From: Chitinophagales bacterium
GTDB lineage: Bacteria; Bacteroidota; Bacteroidia; Chitinophagales; LD1
DNA length: 64,000 bases
Assembly: GCA_016787045.1 (NCBI GenBank)
Contig: JAEUVA010000030.1
Span: 1 to 64,000 of the forward strand
Direction of reading: 5' to 3'
A model generated the notes under the pieces. That model was not told the origin of the DNA. It worked only from the letters and a program-made list of their open reading frames with translations, and did not search any database. Positions 1 to 11,451 of the stretch are shown piece by piece (position 1 is the first letter of the stretch; each line of letters begins with the position of its first letter). Made by a program: the position numbers and the translations under genes.

Positions 1-2071
<2,071 letters not shown>

Positions 2072-2149
2072 TTAAAATGAATTGAAGTTTGACTTTATTA
2101 ATTTTTGCCAATATGTCAAAGAACGTTGTTTTTCTTGCGAAAAACGGTG

Positions 2150-2223
2150 TGGAGGTGAACGGAGTCGAACCGATGACCCCCTGCTTGCAAAGCAGGTGCT
2201 CTAGCCAGCTGAGCTACACCCCC
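2150..2223 (-). tRNA. tRNA-Ala (anticodon UGC)
   Basis: Read from 2223 down, the acceptor arm GGGGGTG pairs with CACCTCC at 2151-2157 and is followed by discriminator A at 2150. U8-A9-GCTC follows the acceptor arm. The anticodon loop TTTGCAA, on a CCTGC/GCAGG stem, gives anticodon TGC. The T arm with GGTTCGACTCC is intact. CCA is not encoded. It sits in the 16S-23S spacer, as usual in Bacteroidota. Confidence 0.97.
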
Positions 2224-2242
2224 GAAATTCAGGTTGATAATG

Positions 2243-2316
2243 TAGTCCCGCCCAGACTCGAACTGGGGACCTTTACATTATCAGTGTAACGCTCTAACCA
2301 CCTGAGCTACGAGACT
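2243..2316 (-). tRNA. tRNA-Ile (anticodon GAU)
   Basis: Read from 2316 down, the acceptor arm AGTCTCG pairs with CGGGACT (one G-U pair) at 2244-2250, with discriminator A at 2243. The start is fixed by T8-A9 before GCTC. The anticodon stem TTACA/TGTAA encloses loop CTGATAA, anticodon GAT. The order 16S, Ile, Ala, 23S is the common Bacteroidota spacer arrangement. Confidence 0.97.
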
Positions 2317-2405
2317 ATAGCTGTTGTTTGCAACGTTTTAAAGAACGAAGTAAATTTTGAAATAGTGGTAGAAACACAGGAGCGCAGGAAAGATTGTTGC
2401 TCTAA

Positions 2406-3931
<1,526 letters not shown>

Positions 3932-4188
3932 AAAGAGTTGATTCCATAGCATTCAAAAGAATGGTTGGAAAAATTATTAATTAAGCATTTTTCCTGTTTG
4001 CTACTCTCGATTCTCATCGAGATGCCTTCTACTACTTAGAGTAGAAGGTTGTCTATGTTTCTAACCAATATTTCAAAGAACTTTCTGCTTGTTTTTCAAC
4101 TTGCAGTTTTGTGATTATCAGCCCGTTAGAGCATTTTAACCGAATTTTTTAGAACGTTTGCTTTTTACTATATTTCAAAAGCGGGGCG

Positions 4189-4221
4189 CAAATATATGTT
4201 TTTTGTTTTCTGATTTCCAAA
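4189..4221 (-). promoter_or_regulatory. rRNA operon promoter (Bacteroidota type), proximal
   Basis: On the minus strand a -33 TTTG (4221-4218) is followed after 21 bases by a perfect -7 box TATATTTG (4196-4189), then GCGCCCC. This fits the Bacteroidota primary-sigma consensus TTTG / TAnnTTTG. Transcription would start near 4182 and give a leader of about 250 bases before 16S. Confidence 0.75.
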
Positions 4222-4336
4222 CTTCTTTTAGAAAATATTTTTCGTGTAGGAAAAATATTTTGATTTTGGGCGATAACTATCCTGAACCGCTGCATGTGTG
4301 CAGTTTAGATTTTATCATCAGTATATATTGCATTGG

Positions 4337-4472
4337 GCGCTTTCGCAGCGCTGGTAGCTTGGGCGGCATGTAGCTCTTAGGTGCCTTTGCTATGGTTGTG
4401 TTGTAAATTGCTGTGGCTCCGAAAGATTCGGAGAGCTTTGAATTTATATGGAGCGTATCGCTACGCTTTTTT
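4337..4472. other. cluster of three stem-loops between the two rRNA promoters
   Basis: The 685 bases between 16S and the next gene (3931-4616) hold no convincing gene. Apart from the two promoters they contain three short perfect hairpins. GCGCT/AGCGC is at 4337-4351. CTCCGAA/TTCGGAG is at 4417-4433. AGCGTA/TACGCT is at 4452-4467, followed by six T on the plus strand. They could fold the distal leader transcript, or the last one could terminate a plus-strand transcript. I recognise no known RNA family. Confidence 0.35.
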
Positions 4473-4529
4473 GTTTGCTGTTTCCTTAAGGTGGACAAAG
4501 AACGTTGTTTGTTTTTCCGAAAGGGAGCG

Positions 4530-4559
4530 CAAAAGTAATTGCGGTTTTTGATTTTGCAA
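4530..4559 (-). promoter_or_regulatory. candidate second (distal) rRNA operon promoter
   Basis: On the minus strand the box TACTTTTG (4537-4530) matches TAnnTTTG and is followed by GCGCTCCC, much like the GCGCCCC after the proximal promoter. The -33 part is weaker, a TTG at 4559-4557, 19 bases upstream. Tandem promoters are common for rRNA operons, so this is inferred as the distal start. Confidence 0.45.
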
Positions 4560-4615
4560 TAGCCGGTGCAAAATATTTTTTTTAAAAAAACTGCTGTGGC
4601 TTGCCTTTGTGGCGG

Positions 4616-7147
4616 CTAGTTGGTGGTTTGGTGAGTGGGTAGCTGTGATTTTATGGTGTTGATTTCTGCTTGTTGTTGTGTGATGGTTTGTTGTAGTTGC
4701 TTGACTGCATTGATGAGCATATATACCATGGCTCCGTTATCTACACTGAGGTATTGGGTAGGGGTGCCATCGGGTTGTTTGGCGGGAAAGGTACCTACCA
4801 TGTGCGGGGCTATTTGTTGCAGCTCTTGGGCGATAACGCCTACGTGTGTGGTTGGTGGCAGGCCGGCCTGGCCGGTGTAGGTAAACCAGACGGGGTTTAT
4901 TTGCATGACTTCTTTTATGCCCTCCTTATAGTCATGTATATCTTTTTTAAGCCGAGCATCGCTGGCGATGGTCCAGGTGTTGGTGCCGGGTTTGGCGGCA
5001 CTGTTGTTTTGTAACTGGAGGTTGTAGGCCGGGGCGGCTATGAAGCCCACGACTACGTTGCCTCCGTTGGTTTGCAGGTACAAATCATCTACTGCACCGT
5101 TGTTGCGGCAGATGATTTCGTTGTTATCTATAACCATGTTTAGCCCGGTGGTGGCTCCGTTGATCAGGTATCCATCGGTGGTGAGTGAGGCATCGGAGCC
5201 ATTGAGTATTTGCAGGCGGGTGGCCGGTGTAAAGGTGCCTATGCCTATATCGCCTGCATCGGTAATGGCTACATCATCGGTAGAGGTACCGGTAACCTGG
5301 TGCCATTGGGTGGCTCCGCCTTCGGCTTGTATGGCTAATGTGGAGGTGGAGGTGCCGTTGCGGGCCATTATCTCGTTGTTGTCTATGGCGATGTTGGTAT
5401 TGGCTGCATTGCCAATGATGACATAGCCGGAAGCGGGGACGGTGAGTTGCACATCGGTGCCATTATCTACCTGCAAGCGAACTACCGGTGCGGTGGTGCC
5501 TATGCCTACGTTGGTATTGGCGGTAGCGGTATTGGTGCCGCTGATGCTGCCTAATACCATGCAATTGCTGGCTGTAACGTAGGCCAAGGCACCTATAGCG
5601 CTGGCATTGGTGAGGGCAGAGGAGCCGGTATTGGCAAAATATCCTAGGCCGGTGTTGTATTCACCACTGGTATTTGTGTTGAGTGCTCTGTTGCCTACGG
5701 CTGTGTTTTGGCTGCCGGTGTTATTGCCATCTAATGTACCGAAACCCACAGCAGTATTGCTACCGCCAGTGGTATTGAGGTACATGGCACTTTGCCCCAG
5801 GGCGGTGTTGGCAGAGCCGGTGGTGTTGAAGTAATGGGCAAAGGCACCCATTGCGGTGTTGTTGAATCCGGTGGTGTTTAGCAAGAGGGCGTTGTGGCCG
5901 GTGGCGGTGTTGGAGTAGCCGGTGGTATTGGTATATAGGGCTTTGCTGCCGAGGGCGGTGTTCCACTCTGCCTGGCCGGCAGTTGCCCCCACTCCGTTGT
6001 TAAGTAGCGCACTATCGCCTATAGCTACCAAATTGGACCGTGTGGTGTTTTTGAGCAATGCGTGTACGCCTACTGCTACGTTACTGTTCCCGGTGGTGTT
6101 TAGAAATAGGGTGCTTTCGCCCAAAGCAGTGTTGTACTTACCTGTGGTATTGCTGTATAGGGTAAACACGCCAGTTGCGGAGTTGTTGGAGCCGGTGGTA
6201 TTTAACCGCAAACTTTGGTTGCCTTGCGCAGTGTTGTACTGGCCGGTGGTGTTATACTCTTGAGCTAAGTAGCCCACAGCGGTATTGCCCTGACCGGTGG
6301 TATTGGCGCGCAGTACCTTGCTGCCAATGGCCACGTTTTGTGTGGCTTCAAAAATACCGCTGGCGCCCAGCCCATTGTTGTATAATGCAGAATCGCCAAT
6401 GGCCACCAGATAGCCCCTTGTGGTATTGTTGTAAAGGGTGTGGTTGCCGAGTGCTACGTTGCTGGATCCGGTGGTGGTGTTGGTGCCGCTCATGTAGCCC
6501 ACCAGTGTGTTTTGTGATGTAAGGTTGTCGCTTCCTGCACCTGTGCCCACCAAGGTATTTCGCTGACCATCTATATTGAACCGGCCGGCTGAGCCGCCTA
6601 TGTACACGTTATCGCTACCGGTAGAGTTGGTAAGGCCCGTAAATGCGCCCACAAATACATTGCCCTGTCCATTGCCCGTGGCCATGCCTGACTGGTGGCC
6701 AATAAATACATTGTTTGCCCACGCTACCCGGTAGCCGGCCATGTAGCCAATGGAGGTGTTTTGTGAGCTGCCGGCAAAAGCCATGGCGCGTGAACCCACG
6801 GCTGTGTTGTAGCTGCCTCCGCCAAACCGTAAGGCGCTATCGCCTATGGCTACCTGGTGGTTGCCAATGAGGCCGGTCATGTAGCCGTAGCTGACGTTGT
6901 GCGAGAGTTGATCGATGCGCCCGGCCCTGAGGTTATTGATGCGTAGGTTTAGCGGTACATTATCGGTAGTGCCTATAAAGTGGGTGCCATCTACGGTGTT
7001 GGCATTGCCTTGGGTTTTCCAGTTTAACCCGGTGCCTGTGGGTAGGGTGGCGGGGTTTTGGGTTTCGGCTTGGGCAAAAATTGTTTTGGGTGTATATCCA
7101 CCAATGAGCAGGGCGGCAAAAAACAGAAACCTAAAACGGGTATTCAT
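4616..7147 (-). CDS. Secreted repeat protein with C-terminal S74 (endosialidase-type) intramolecular chaperone
   Basis: 843 residues. An N-terminal signal peptide (about 1-26, ending FAQ) is followed by roughly 400 residues of short degenerate repeats built on NTAxGxxAL and NTTGxxN, like the head repeats of trimeric adhesins and tail fibres. A middle stem follows, then a C-terminal Peptidase_S74 domain from about 727. The motif SDARLK (S729, K734) matches the Ser-Lys dyad spacing known for phage endosialidase chaperones, which trimerise the stalk and then cut themselves off just before the Ser. A short coiled coil ends the protein (about 815-835). It is probably a surface-exposed trimeric fibre (inference). 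It is divergent from a TPR-LuxR regulator that may control it. The family is common in Bacteroidota; the ligand is unknown. Confidence 0.85.
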   Translation of the reverse strand: MNTRFRFLFFAALLIGGYTPKTIFAQAETQNPATLPTGTGLNWKTQGNANTVDGTHFIGTTDNVPLNLRINNLRAGRIDQLSHNVSYGYMTGLIGNHQVAIGDSALRFGGGSYNTAVGSRAMAFAGSSQNTSIGYMAGYRVAWANNVFIGHQSGMATGNGQGNVFVGAFTGLTNSTGSDNVYIGGSAGRFNIDGQRNTLVGTGAGSDNLTSQNTLVGYMSGTNTTTGSSNVALGNHTLYNNTTRGYLVAIGDSALYNNGLGASGIFEATQNVAIGSKVLRANTTGQGNTAVGYLAQEYNTTGQYNTAQGNQSLRLNTTGSNNSATGVFTLYSNTTGKYNTALGESTLFLNTTGNSNVAVGVHALLKNTTRSNLVAIGDSALLNNGVGATAGQAEWNTALGSKALYTNTTGYSNTATGHNALLLNTTGFNNTAMGAFAHYFNTTGSANTALGQSAMYLNTTGGSNTAVGFGTLDGNNTGSQNTAVGNRALNTNTSGEYNTGLGYFANTGSSALTNASAIGALAYVTASNCMVLGSISGTNTATANTNVGIGTTAPVVRLQVDNGTDVQLTVPASGYVIIGNAANTNIAIDNNEIMARNGTSTSTLAIQAEGGATQWHQVTGTSTDDVAITDAGDIGIGTFTPATRLQILNGSDASLTTDGYLINGATTGLNMVIDNNEIICRNNGAVDDLYLQTNGGNVVVGFIAAPAYNLQLQNNSAAKPGTNTWTIASDARLKKDIHDYKEGIKEVMQINPVWFTYTGQAGLPPTTHVGVIAQELQQIAPHMVGTFPAKQPDGTPTQYLSVDNGAMVYMLINAVKQLQQTITQQQAEINTIKSQLPTHQTTN

Positions 7148-7166
7148 CGGCTAAAATTCAATTGCC

Positions 7167-7214
7167 CAAATATGGTAGTTTACCTCCGCAAACCCATTCC
7201 CCCAATTAGGGGGG
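7167..7214 (-). promoter_or_regulatory. divergent control region: promoter-like box plus CCCCC/GGGGG palindrome
   Basis: For the minus-strand S74 gene, a box CATATTTG (7174-7167, one mismatch to TAnnTTTG) lies 20 bases before the start. A TTTG (7192-7189) stands 14 bases upstream, closer than usual. Between the two divergent genes is an inverted repeat, CCCCC-AATTA-GGGGG (7199-7213), well placed to be an operator for the adjacent LuxR-type regulator. The operator role is inference. Confidence 0.4.
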
Positions 7215-7261
7215 ATAGCGCACTATTGCTTTTGCAGGTTGGGTTTTACATCTATTCTTGT

Positions 7262-8800
7262 ATGGTGAAAAGCCCTGCTGCCAGCCACCTACCACACCGC
7301 GACCGAACTGCCGAAAGCCGCTTGCAAAAAGCGGCACGGGCTATAGAGCAGCGCGATTTTGAAGGGGCCGCACACCATATTGAAAAAGCCAGGCAGCGTG
7401 GCCGGTTGCTGCACGATGGGTATATATTGGCCGCTGTTTTACACCAGCAAGGTGTGTGGCACGCCATGCAGCTGGAGCACACTGCGGCTTTGCAGCAGTT
7501 TAGCAAAGCAATGTTGTATTGGAAAAAGCATAAGCAGCTAACCGAAGGAGCCAACACCTTAGTAAGTATGGCCAATGTATGTTTGCGGCAGCAACAATTA
7601 ACAAAAGCACAGCTTTATATAGATAAGGCATTGGCCATAGGCCGTTCGCTGGCTGATGCTTACACTACTGCTAAAGCGCTGAACGCCTGGGGGCCACTTT
7701 TGAGCACCCAATCTAAGTTTACAGAGGCGGTGCAGGTATTGCAAGAGGCGGTGCGGCTGTTTGGGCAAATAAATGCCGAGAGAGAACTGGCATCGGCCAA
7801 TTTGCACCTGGGCAACCAGTTACACCGCTTAGGCGATGATGAGGCGGCTCTGCTATGCTACTTAACCGCGCTGCGCATCCGGCAAAAGTTAGCACTGCCA
7901 TACGCCACCATTCCGCTACTCAATAACATTGGAGCCATCTATCAATCTAGAAAAGACTATAAAAGTGCTGCCGGTTATTTTAGGCAATCGCTGGAGCTTT
8001 CTACGCTCGCCAACGACCGCCCCCGCATGGCCAATACCCTTACCAATTTGGGCAAGGTGCTTACCGACATGAAACAATATACCCACGCGCACACGTTTTT
8101 GCAAGAAGCCGAAACCATGTTACGCCATTTAAACCTGCCCCACGAACAGATGGCGGTTTACCACGGCCAGGGCAACTTACACAACCAATTGAAAAAACAT
8201 ACCGTGGCACAGCTGTATTTTGAGCAGGCATTGATGATAGCCCGTGCAGAAAAACACCTGCGCATGGAGGGCATATCGCTGTTTAGCTTGGGGCAAACGC
8301 TGTGTGCCCTGCACAACTACCGCACCGCCAAAAAGTATTTGCAACAAGCCACCTCCATTGCCAAAAAGATTAGCGATTTGGAATTGCTGTACAGTTGCCA
8401 CGAAGAGTGGAGCACAGTAGAAGATTTACTCGGCAACCCAAAAGCTGCCCTGCGGCAGCACCGGCTCTATGTGGCTGCCCACCAAAAGCATATCAACGTA
8501 GAAAGCGAACGCCACCTGCAACGCCTGCAAATGCAATACGATATAGAACAAAAGCAGCAGCAGATTGCGGCCTTGCAACAGGCCCATGAGGGCTTTACCC
8601 AAAACCCCTACCACCTTAGCCCCCGCGAACAACAAACACTGGCGCACTTAGTGGCTGGGCTAAGCTATAAACAAGTGGCCGCGCAAATGAATGTGGGCTA
8701 CGAAACGGTGCGCGGATACGTAAAATCTATCTACAAAAAAATGGGCGTAGGCACCAATACCGAGGCCGTGGCCAAAGCCATTAAAGAAAAGTTGGTATAG
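7262..8800 (+). CDS. TPR-containing LuxR/GerE-type transcriptional regulator
   Basis: 512 residues from the ATG at 7262. The frame is open further upstream to 7058, but that would run into the divergent S74 gene, so the internal ATG was chosen. Residues about 15-400 are successive tetratricopeptide repeats of about 40 residues. A short helical linker follows (about 405-440). The C-terminal 65 residues form a LuxR/GerE helix-turn-helix, with the typical SPREQQTLAHLVAGLSYKQVA and the recognition-helix region VGYETVRGYVKSIYKKMGV. Unlike many Bacteroidota relatives it has no signal peptide or membrane segment, so it should be cytoplasmic. TPR repeats probably sense a protein or peptide partner. 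The nearest candidate target is the divergent S74 fibre gene. Confidence 0.85.
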   Translation: MVKSPAASHLPHRDRTAESRLQKAARAIEQRDFEGAAHHIEKARQRGRLLHDGYILAAVLHQQGVWHAMQLEHTAALQQFSKAMLYWKKHKQLTEGANTLVSMANVCLRQQQLTKAQLYIDKALAIGRSLADAYTTAKALNAWGPLLSTQSKFTEAVQVLQEAVRLFGQINAERELASANLHLGNQLHRLGDDEAALLCYLTALRIRQKLALPYATIPLLNNIGAIYQSRKDYKSAAGYFRQSLELSTLANDRPRMANTLTNLGKVLTDMKQYTHAHTFLQEAETMLRHLNLPHEQMAVYHGQGNLHNQLKKHTVAQLYFEQALMIARAEKHLRMEGISLFSLGQTLCALHNYRTAKKYLQQATSIAKKISDLELLYSCHEEWSTVEDLLGNPKAALRQHRLYVAAHQKHINVESERHLQRLQMQYDIEQKQQQIAALQQAHEGFTQNPYHLSPREQQTLAHLVAGLSYKQVAAQMNVGYETVRGYVKSIYKKMGVGTNTEAVAKAIKEKLV

Positions 8801-8837
8801 CCCACCTCGCCAGCACCTCCACGCACAGCTTTATACG

Positions 8838-8971
8838 TTCGGAAAAACTTCCGATACCTCCATGAACTTCACCACCCATTCGGAAAAACTTCCGACATCT
8901 CCATGAACTTCACCACCCGTTCGGAAAAACTTCCGATACCTCCATGAACTTCACCACCCATTCGGAAAAAC
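8838..8971. repeat. 41-bp tandem repeat with embedded palindrome (3 full units and one partial)
   Basis: Units start at 8838, 8879 and 8920, with a truncated fourth at 8961. Each begins with the inverted repeat TCGGAA-AAAC-TTCCGA and continues with a CCTCCATGAACTTCACCACC spacer. The copies differ at only a few positions. It occupies most of the 317-base gap after the LuxR-type gene; the remainder is AT-rich and probably holds the promoter of the next gene, although no clear TAnnTTTG is visible. Confidence 0.9.
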
Positions 8972-9117
8972 AGCAGAGCTATAGGGCCATGCCTGTGGGC
9001 TATAATTGTTAAAATAATTGCAGTTTTTAAATATTACATATAATTCACTTGACATGTATTTGTCTAATGTTTTTATTTGATGTAAAATTTTTTCACCTAT
9101 AAAAAACAATTTATGTT

Positions 9118-10110
9118 ATGAGCACCTTTAACTTTCGCCTGCTGAGCAACTCCTTTGCCAGCCAAACCACCGATTCGCACGTAAAGGCCGTGCGGCTAAG
9201 TACCGATAGTGTAGATAAACTGCGCGTGCGCACCGAGCCCGAGCTGGTTAGTATCTATACTGATTATCTGCCGTTTCATACCTCATACATCAACCTTCAT
9301 GTAGCCGTAACCATAGCCGATGGCACCTATAAGGGCAAAACACTGGGGTTTATGGATGTACTGAATACCCTGCCCGATAAGCTGCGGTACTGGGAGCCGG
9401 TTATCTACTCGCTTTTTCCGGAGGGCAGCCCCACGGCTACCGAAATTTTTCCGCAAAGGCGCTCTCCTTTTTACGAAAGCTCGTATGAAAACCGCCTGCT
9501 GGCCGTAAAAGCCCTGCGCGATAAGCTGCTGGAGTACACCCCCGCCAATGCCGCGCTGGTACCGGTGCAAGCCGATGTGGCGGCCTTTTTTTCGCTGGCC
9601 GATACCACCCGCCAAACCCAACAGGGTAACGAGGGCAGCTTAAGTACCCTGCGCCTGCAGCGCGAGGAGCAGCGCCAACTTACGATGGCCGCCTTTTGGG
9701 GTATTGTGTATGGCGGGCTGCTGCGCTATTACTACACTAACCCCGAGCTTATACTGGGCATTATAGACCTGCACGAACTGTACGACAACCGCAAAGAGAG
9801 TGTAAGCATTAACGGTACGCTCAACAGCGGGCAGGTGGTGAATATTAACGCCCTCTTGCCCGATCTTAATGCCGAGCCAACTTCGGTGCTTAAGCTCAAA
9901 AACAACTCTTCTACCACCGCTACGGTGGTGTTTTATGCCGCCACATCGGCCACGGAGTTGCCGGGCACCGGTACCCAGTTTACGGTAGCCCCCGGTAATG
10001 TGCTTGAAAAATCGCTGGCCGATATGGGCTTTGCCGATCCGTACAGGTATTTTAATGTGCACAACCCCAATATACCCAATGCCGATTGGGAGTTAGAAAT
10101 ACTGCTGTAG
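9118..10110 (+). CDS. Conserved-looking hypothetical protein, function unknown
   Basis: 330 residues. I do not recognise a family. There is no signal peptide, no membrane segment and no Cys-rich or nucleotide-binding motif. The N-terminal half (about 1-200) looks alpha/beta with charged helices, including a stretch of Gln/Glu/Arg around 178-192. The last 110 residues, rich in Ser/Thr/Asn/Val, look like a beta-sandwich. It stands alone: a palindromic minisatellite lies upstream and a strong terminator directly downstream, and the facing gene is a Fic protein. An out-of-frame ATG-TTA-TGA at 9113-9121 overlaps the chosen ATG. Codon use looks native. It could be a structural or carbohydrate-associated protein, but nothing in the sequence decides this. 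Confidence 0.8.
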   Translation: MSTFNFRLLSNSFASQTTDSHVKAVRLSTDSVDKLRVRTEPELVSIYTDYLPFHTSYINLHVAVTIADGTYKGKTLGFMDVLNTLPDKLRYWEPVIYSLFPEGSPTATEIFPQRRSPFYESSYENRLLAVKALRDKLLEYTPANAALVPVQADVAAFFSLADTTRQTQQGNEGSLSTLRLQREEQRQLTMAAFWGIVYGGLLRYYYTNPELILGIIDLHELYDNRKESVSINGTLNSGQVVNINALLPDLNAEPTSVLKLKNNSSTTATVVFYAATSATELPGTGTQFTVAPGNVLEKSLADMGFADPYRYFNVHNPNIPNADWELEILL

Positions 10111-10132
10111 TACACACAGCACTATAACCCAC

Positions 10133-10167
10133 AAAAAAAGCCCCGCCAGCGTTGGCGGGGCTTTTTT
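10133..10167. terminator. bidirectional rho-independent terminator
   Basis: A 9-bp GC-rich stem, GCCCCGCCA (10140-10148) with TGGCGGGGC (10153-10161), has a 4-base loop. Seven A precede it and six T follow it, so it can stop both the plus-strand orphan gene and the convergent fic gene. Confidence 0.9.
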
Positions 10168-10223
10168 ATGCCGGTGTATAAGCCCATTAGCTTTTTTAGC
10201 CGATGTTGGCGGTAGTGTTACTT

Positions 10224-11345
10224 TCAGAAATTTGCAAGTTCGTAGTTTGTGCTTCGTCCACCTTGTTGTTCCTGGCGTAATATTTCCTTGTCAATTAGAT
10301 CCTTAATGTCGCGCAATGCAGTGTCGGGTGAACATTTGGCAATTGTAGCCCACTTTGATGATTTCAGTTTTCCGTCAAATCCGTCAAATAGCTTGTTTAA
10401 TACTAATCTTTGTCGTTCGTTAAACTCAGTGTTTTCGTGAATTTTCCAGAACTCCGTTTTTCGTAATATTTTTTGCAGCGTAGTTTCTGTTGATAATAAT
10501 GAATTTTTGAGGCAATGTAAAAACCAGTTTAACCAATCTGTAATGTCGCCACTGCTGTGTTGAACCTTTTGTAAAATCTCGTAATACTGTTTTCGCTCAA
10601 CTAAAATTTGACTTGACATACTGTAATAGCGTTCTTTCGTTTTATCAGCACGGGCAAGCATTAAATCTGAAATTGCTCTTGCAATTCTTCCGTTTCCATC
10701 GTCAAATGGGTGTATGATAATAAACCAGAAATGAGCAATGGCGGATTTTAGAACTGGGTCAATGGTTCGGCTTCGCTCACCAGAGCTTTTATCAGTATCG
10801 TTAAACCATTTTAAAAACCTGTCCATTTCTTCCTTTACTCGGTTTGCTGGAACCGCTTCGTAATGGACTTTTTCCTTTCCCATAGCACCAGAAACTATTT
10901 GCATCTCACCTGTTCTATAGCGACCAACTTCTATTTTGTGCATTCCGCTGTGTCCTGTTGGAAAGAGGGCCGAATGCCAGCCAAACAGTCGCTTATTTGT
11001 CAAAGGTTTCTGATGGTTTTGCGTTGCGTCAAGCATCATCTCCACAACTCCTTCTACGTTTCTATTTGCCGGAACAAGTCCGGCTATGTTAATGCCTAGC
11101 CGTCTTGCAATGGATGAACGAACTTGGTCATAGTCAAGTTTTTCCCCTTCTATTTCAGATGATTTGATTACGTCAAGCGTCAAAGTGGCGAGTGTCGCTT
11201 CCTGCTTAGTGGCAAAACCCAATGTATTCATCTGTCCTATAATCTTACCTTGCAAATTTCGGACTTCGCCAAATATGGCATTGATGGCGGTTTCCCGCCA
11301 GGTAAAGTCTGTCCAGTTTTTGTATTCGTAAATATATTTAGCCAC
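10224..11345 (-). CDS. Fic-domain protein AMPylase with intrinsic inhibitory motif and C-terminal winged helix
   Basis: 373 residues from a GTG at 11345. The frame extends to a TTG at 11369, but that codon lies inside the candidate -7 box, and family members usually begin just before the KYIYEYKNW segment. Residues about 1-80 match the DUF4172 N-terminal region. SSEIEG at 62-67 fits the class II inhibitory motif [S/T]xxxE[G/N], whose Glu66 would block ATP positioning. The Fic core motif HPFDDGNGR is complete at 212-220 with catalytic His212. A winged-helix DNA-binding-like domain occupies about 300-370. The family transfers AMP to hydroxyls of target proteins; the target here is unknown. No antitoxin gene is adjacent, which fits a self-inhibited enzyme. 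The gene is more AT-rich than its neighbours and sits among repeats, which hints at transfer. Confidence 0.9.
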   Translation of the reverse strand: MAKYIYEYKNWTDFTWRETAINAIFGEVRNLQGKIIGQMNTLGFATKQEATLATLTLDVIKSSEIEGEKLDYDQVRSSIARRLGINIAGLVPANRNVEGVVEMMLDATQNHQKPLTNKRLFGWHSALFPTGHSGMHKIEVGRYRTGEMQIVSGAMGKEKVHYEAVPANRVKEEMDRFLKWFNDTDKSSGERSRTIDPVLKSAIAHFWFIIIHPFDDGNGRIARAISDLMLARADKTKERYYSMSSQILVERKQYYEILQKVQHSSGDITDWLNWFLHCLKNSLLSTETTLQKILRKTEFWKIHENTEFNERQRLVLNKLFDGFDGKLKSSKWATIAKCSPDTALRDIKDLIDKEILRQEQQGGRSTNYELANF

Positions 11346-11366
11346 TTTTTGAGCTAGTTGTTGTGG

Positions 11367-11393
11367 CAAATATAAGCGTTAATCTCCGCAAAC
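11367..11393 (-). promoter_or_regulatory. candidate fic promoter
   Basis: The minus strand carries a perfect -7 box TATATTTG (11374-11367) just before the gene. A TTTG (11392-11389) lies 14 bases upstream, a short spacer. The same layout, including GTTTGCGGAG at the upstream edge, occurs before the S74 gene at 7167-7193. Confidence 0.45.
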
Positions 11394-11425
11394 ATGCGGT
11401 GAATAAAAAAATTATTCTCCGCATG
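11393..11425. promoter_or_regulatory. inverted repeat upstream of fic, possible operator
   Basis: CATGCGGTGAATAA (11393-11406) and TTATTCTCCGCATG (11412-11425) form a 14-bp stem with one mismatch around an A5 loop, directly upstream of the fic promoter. The C-terminal winged helix of Fic could bind here; this is inference. Confidence 0.45.
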
Positions 11426-11451
11426 TCAAACAAATTTACGTCCGTTTTTTA

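Noticed and set aside
4277..4498. Small minus-strand frame of 73 codons before the rRNA operon
   Set aside because: It crosses the hairpin cluster, has no recognisable protein features and lies within the rRNA promoter region.
7058..7261. Upstream extension of the TPR-LuxR gene
   Set aside because: It would overlap the divergent S74 gene by about 90 bases and adds residues that look like antisense of that gene and of the intergenic region.
8838..8971. CRISPR array
   Set aside because: Units are contiguous 41-bp copies that repeat along their full length with no unique spacers, and no cas gene is near.
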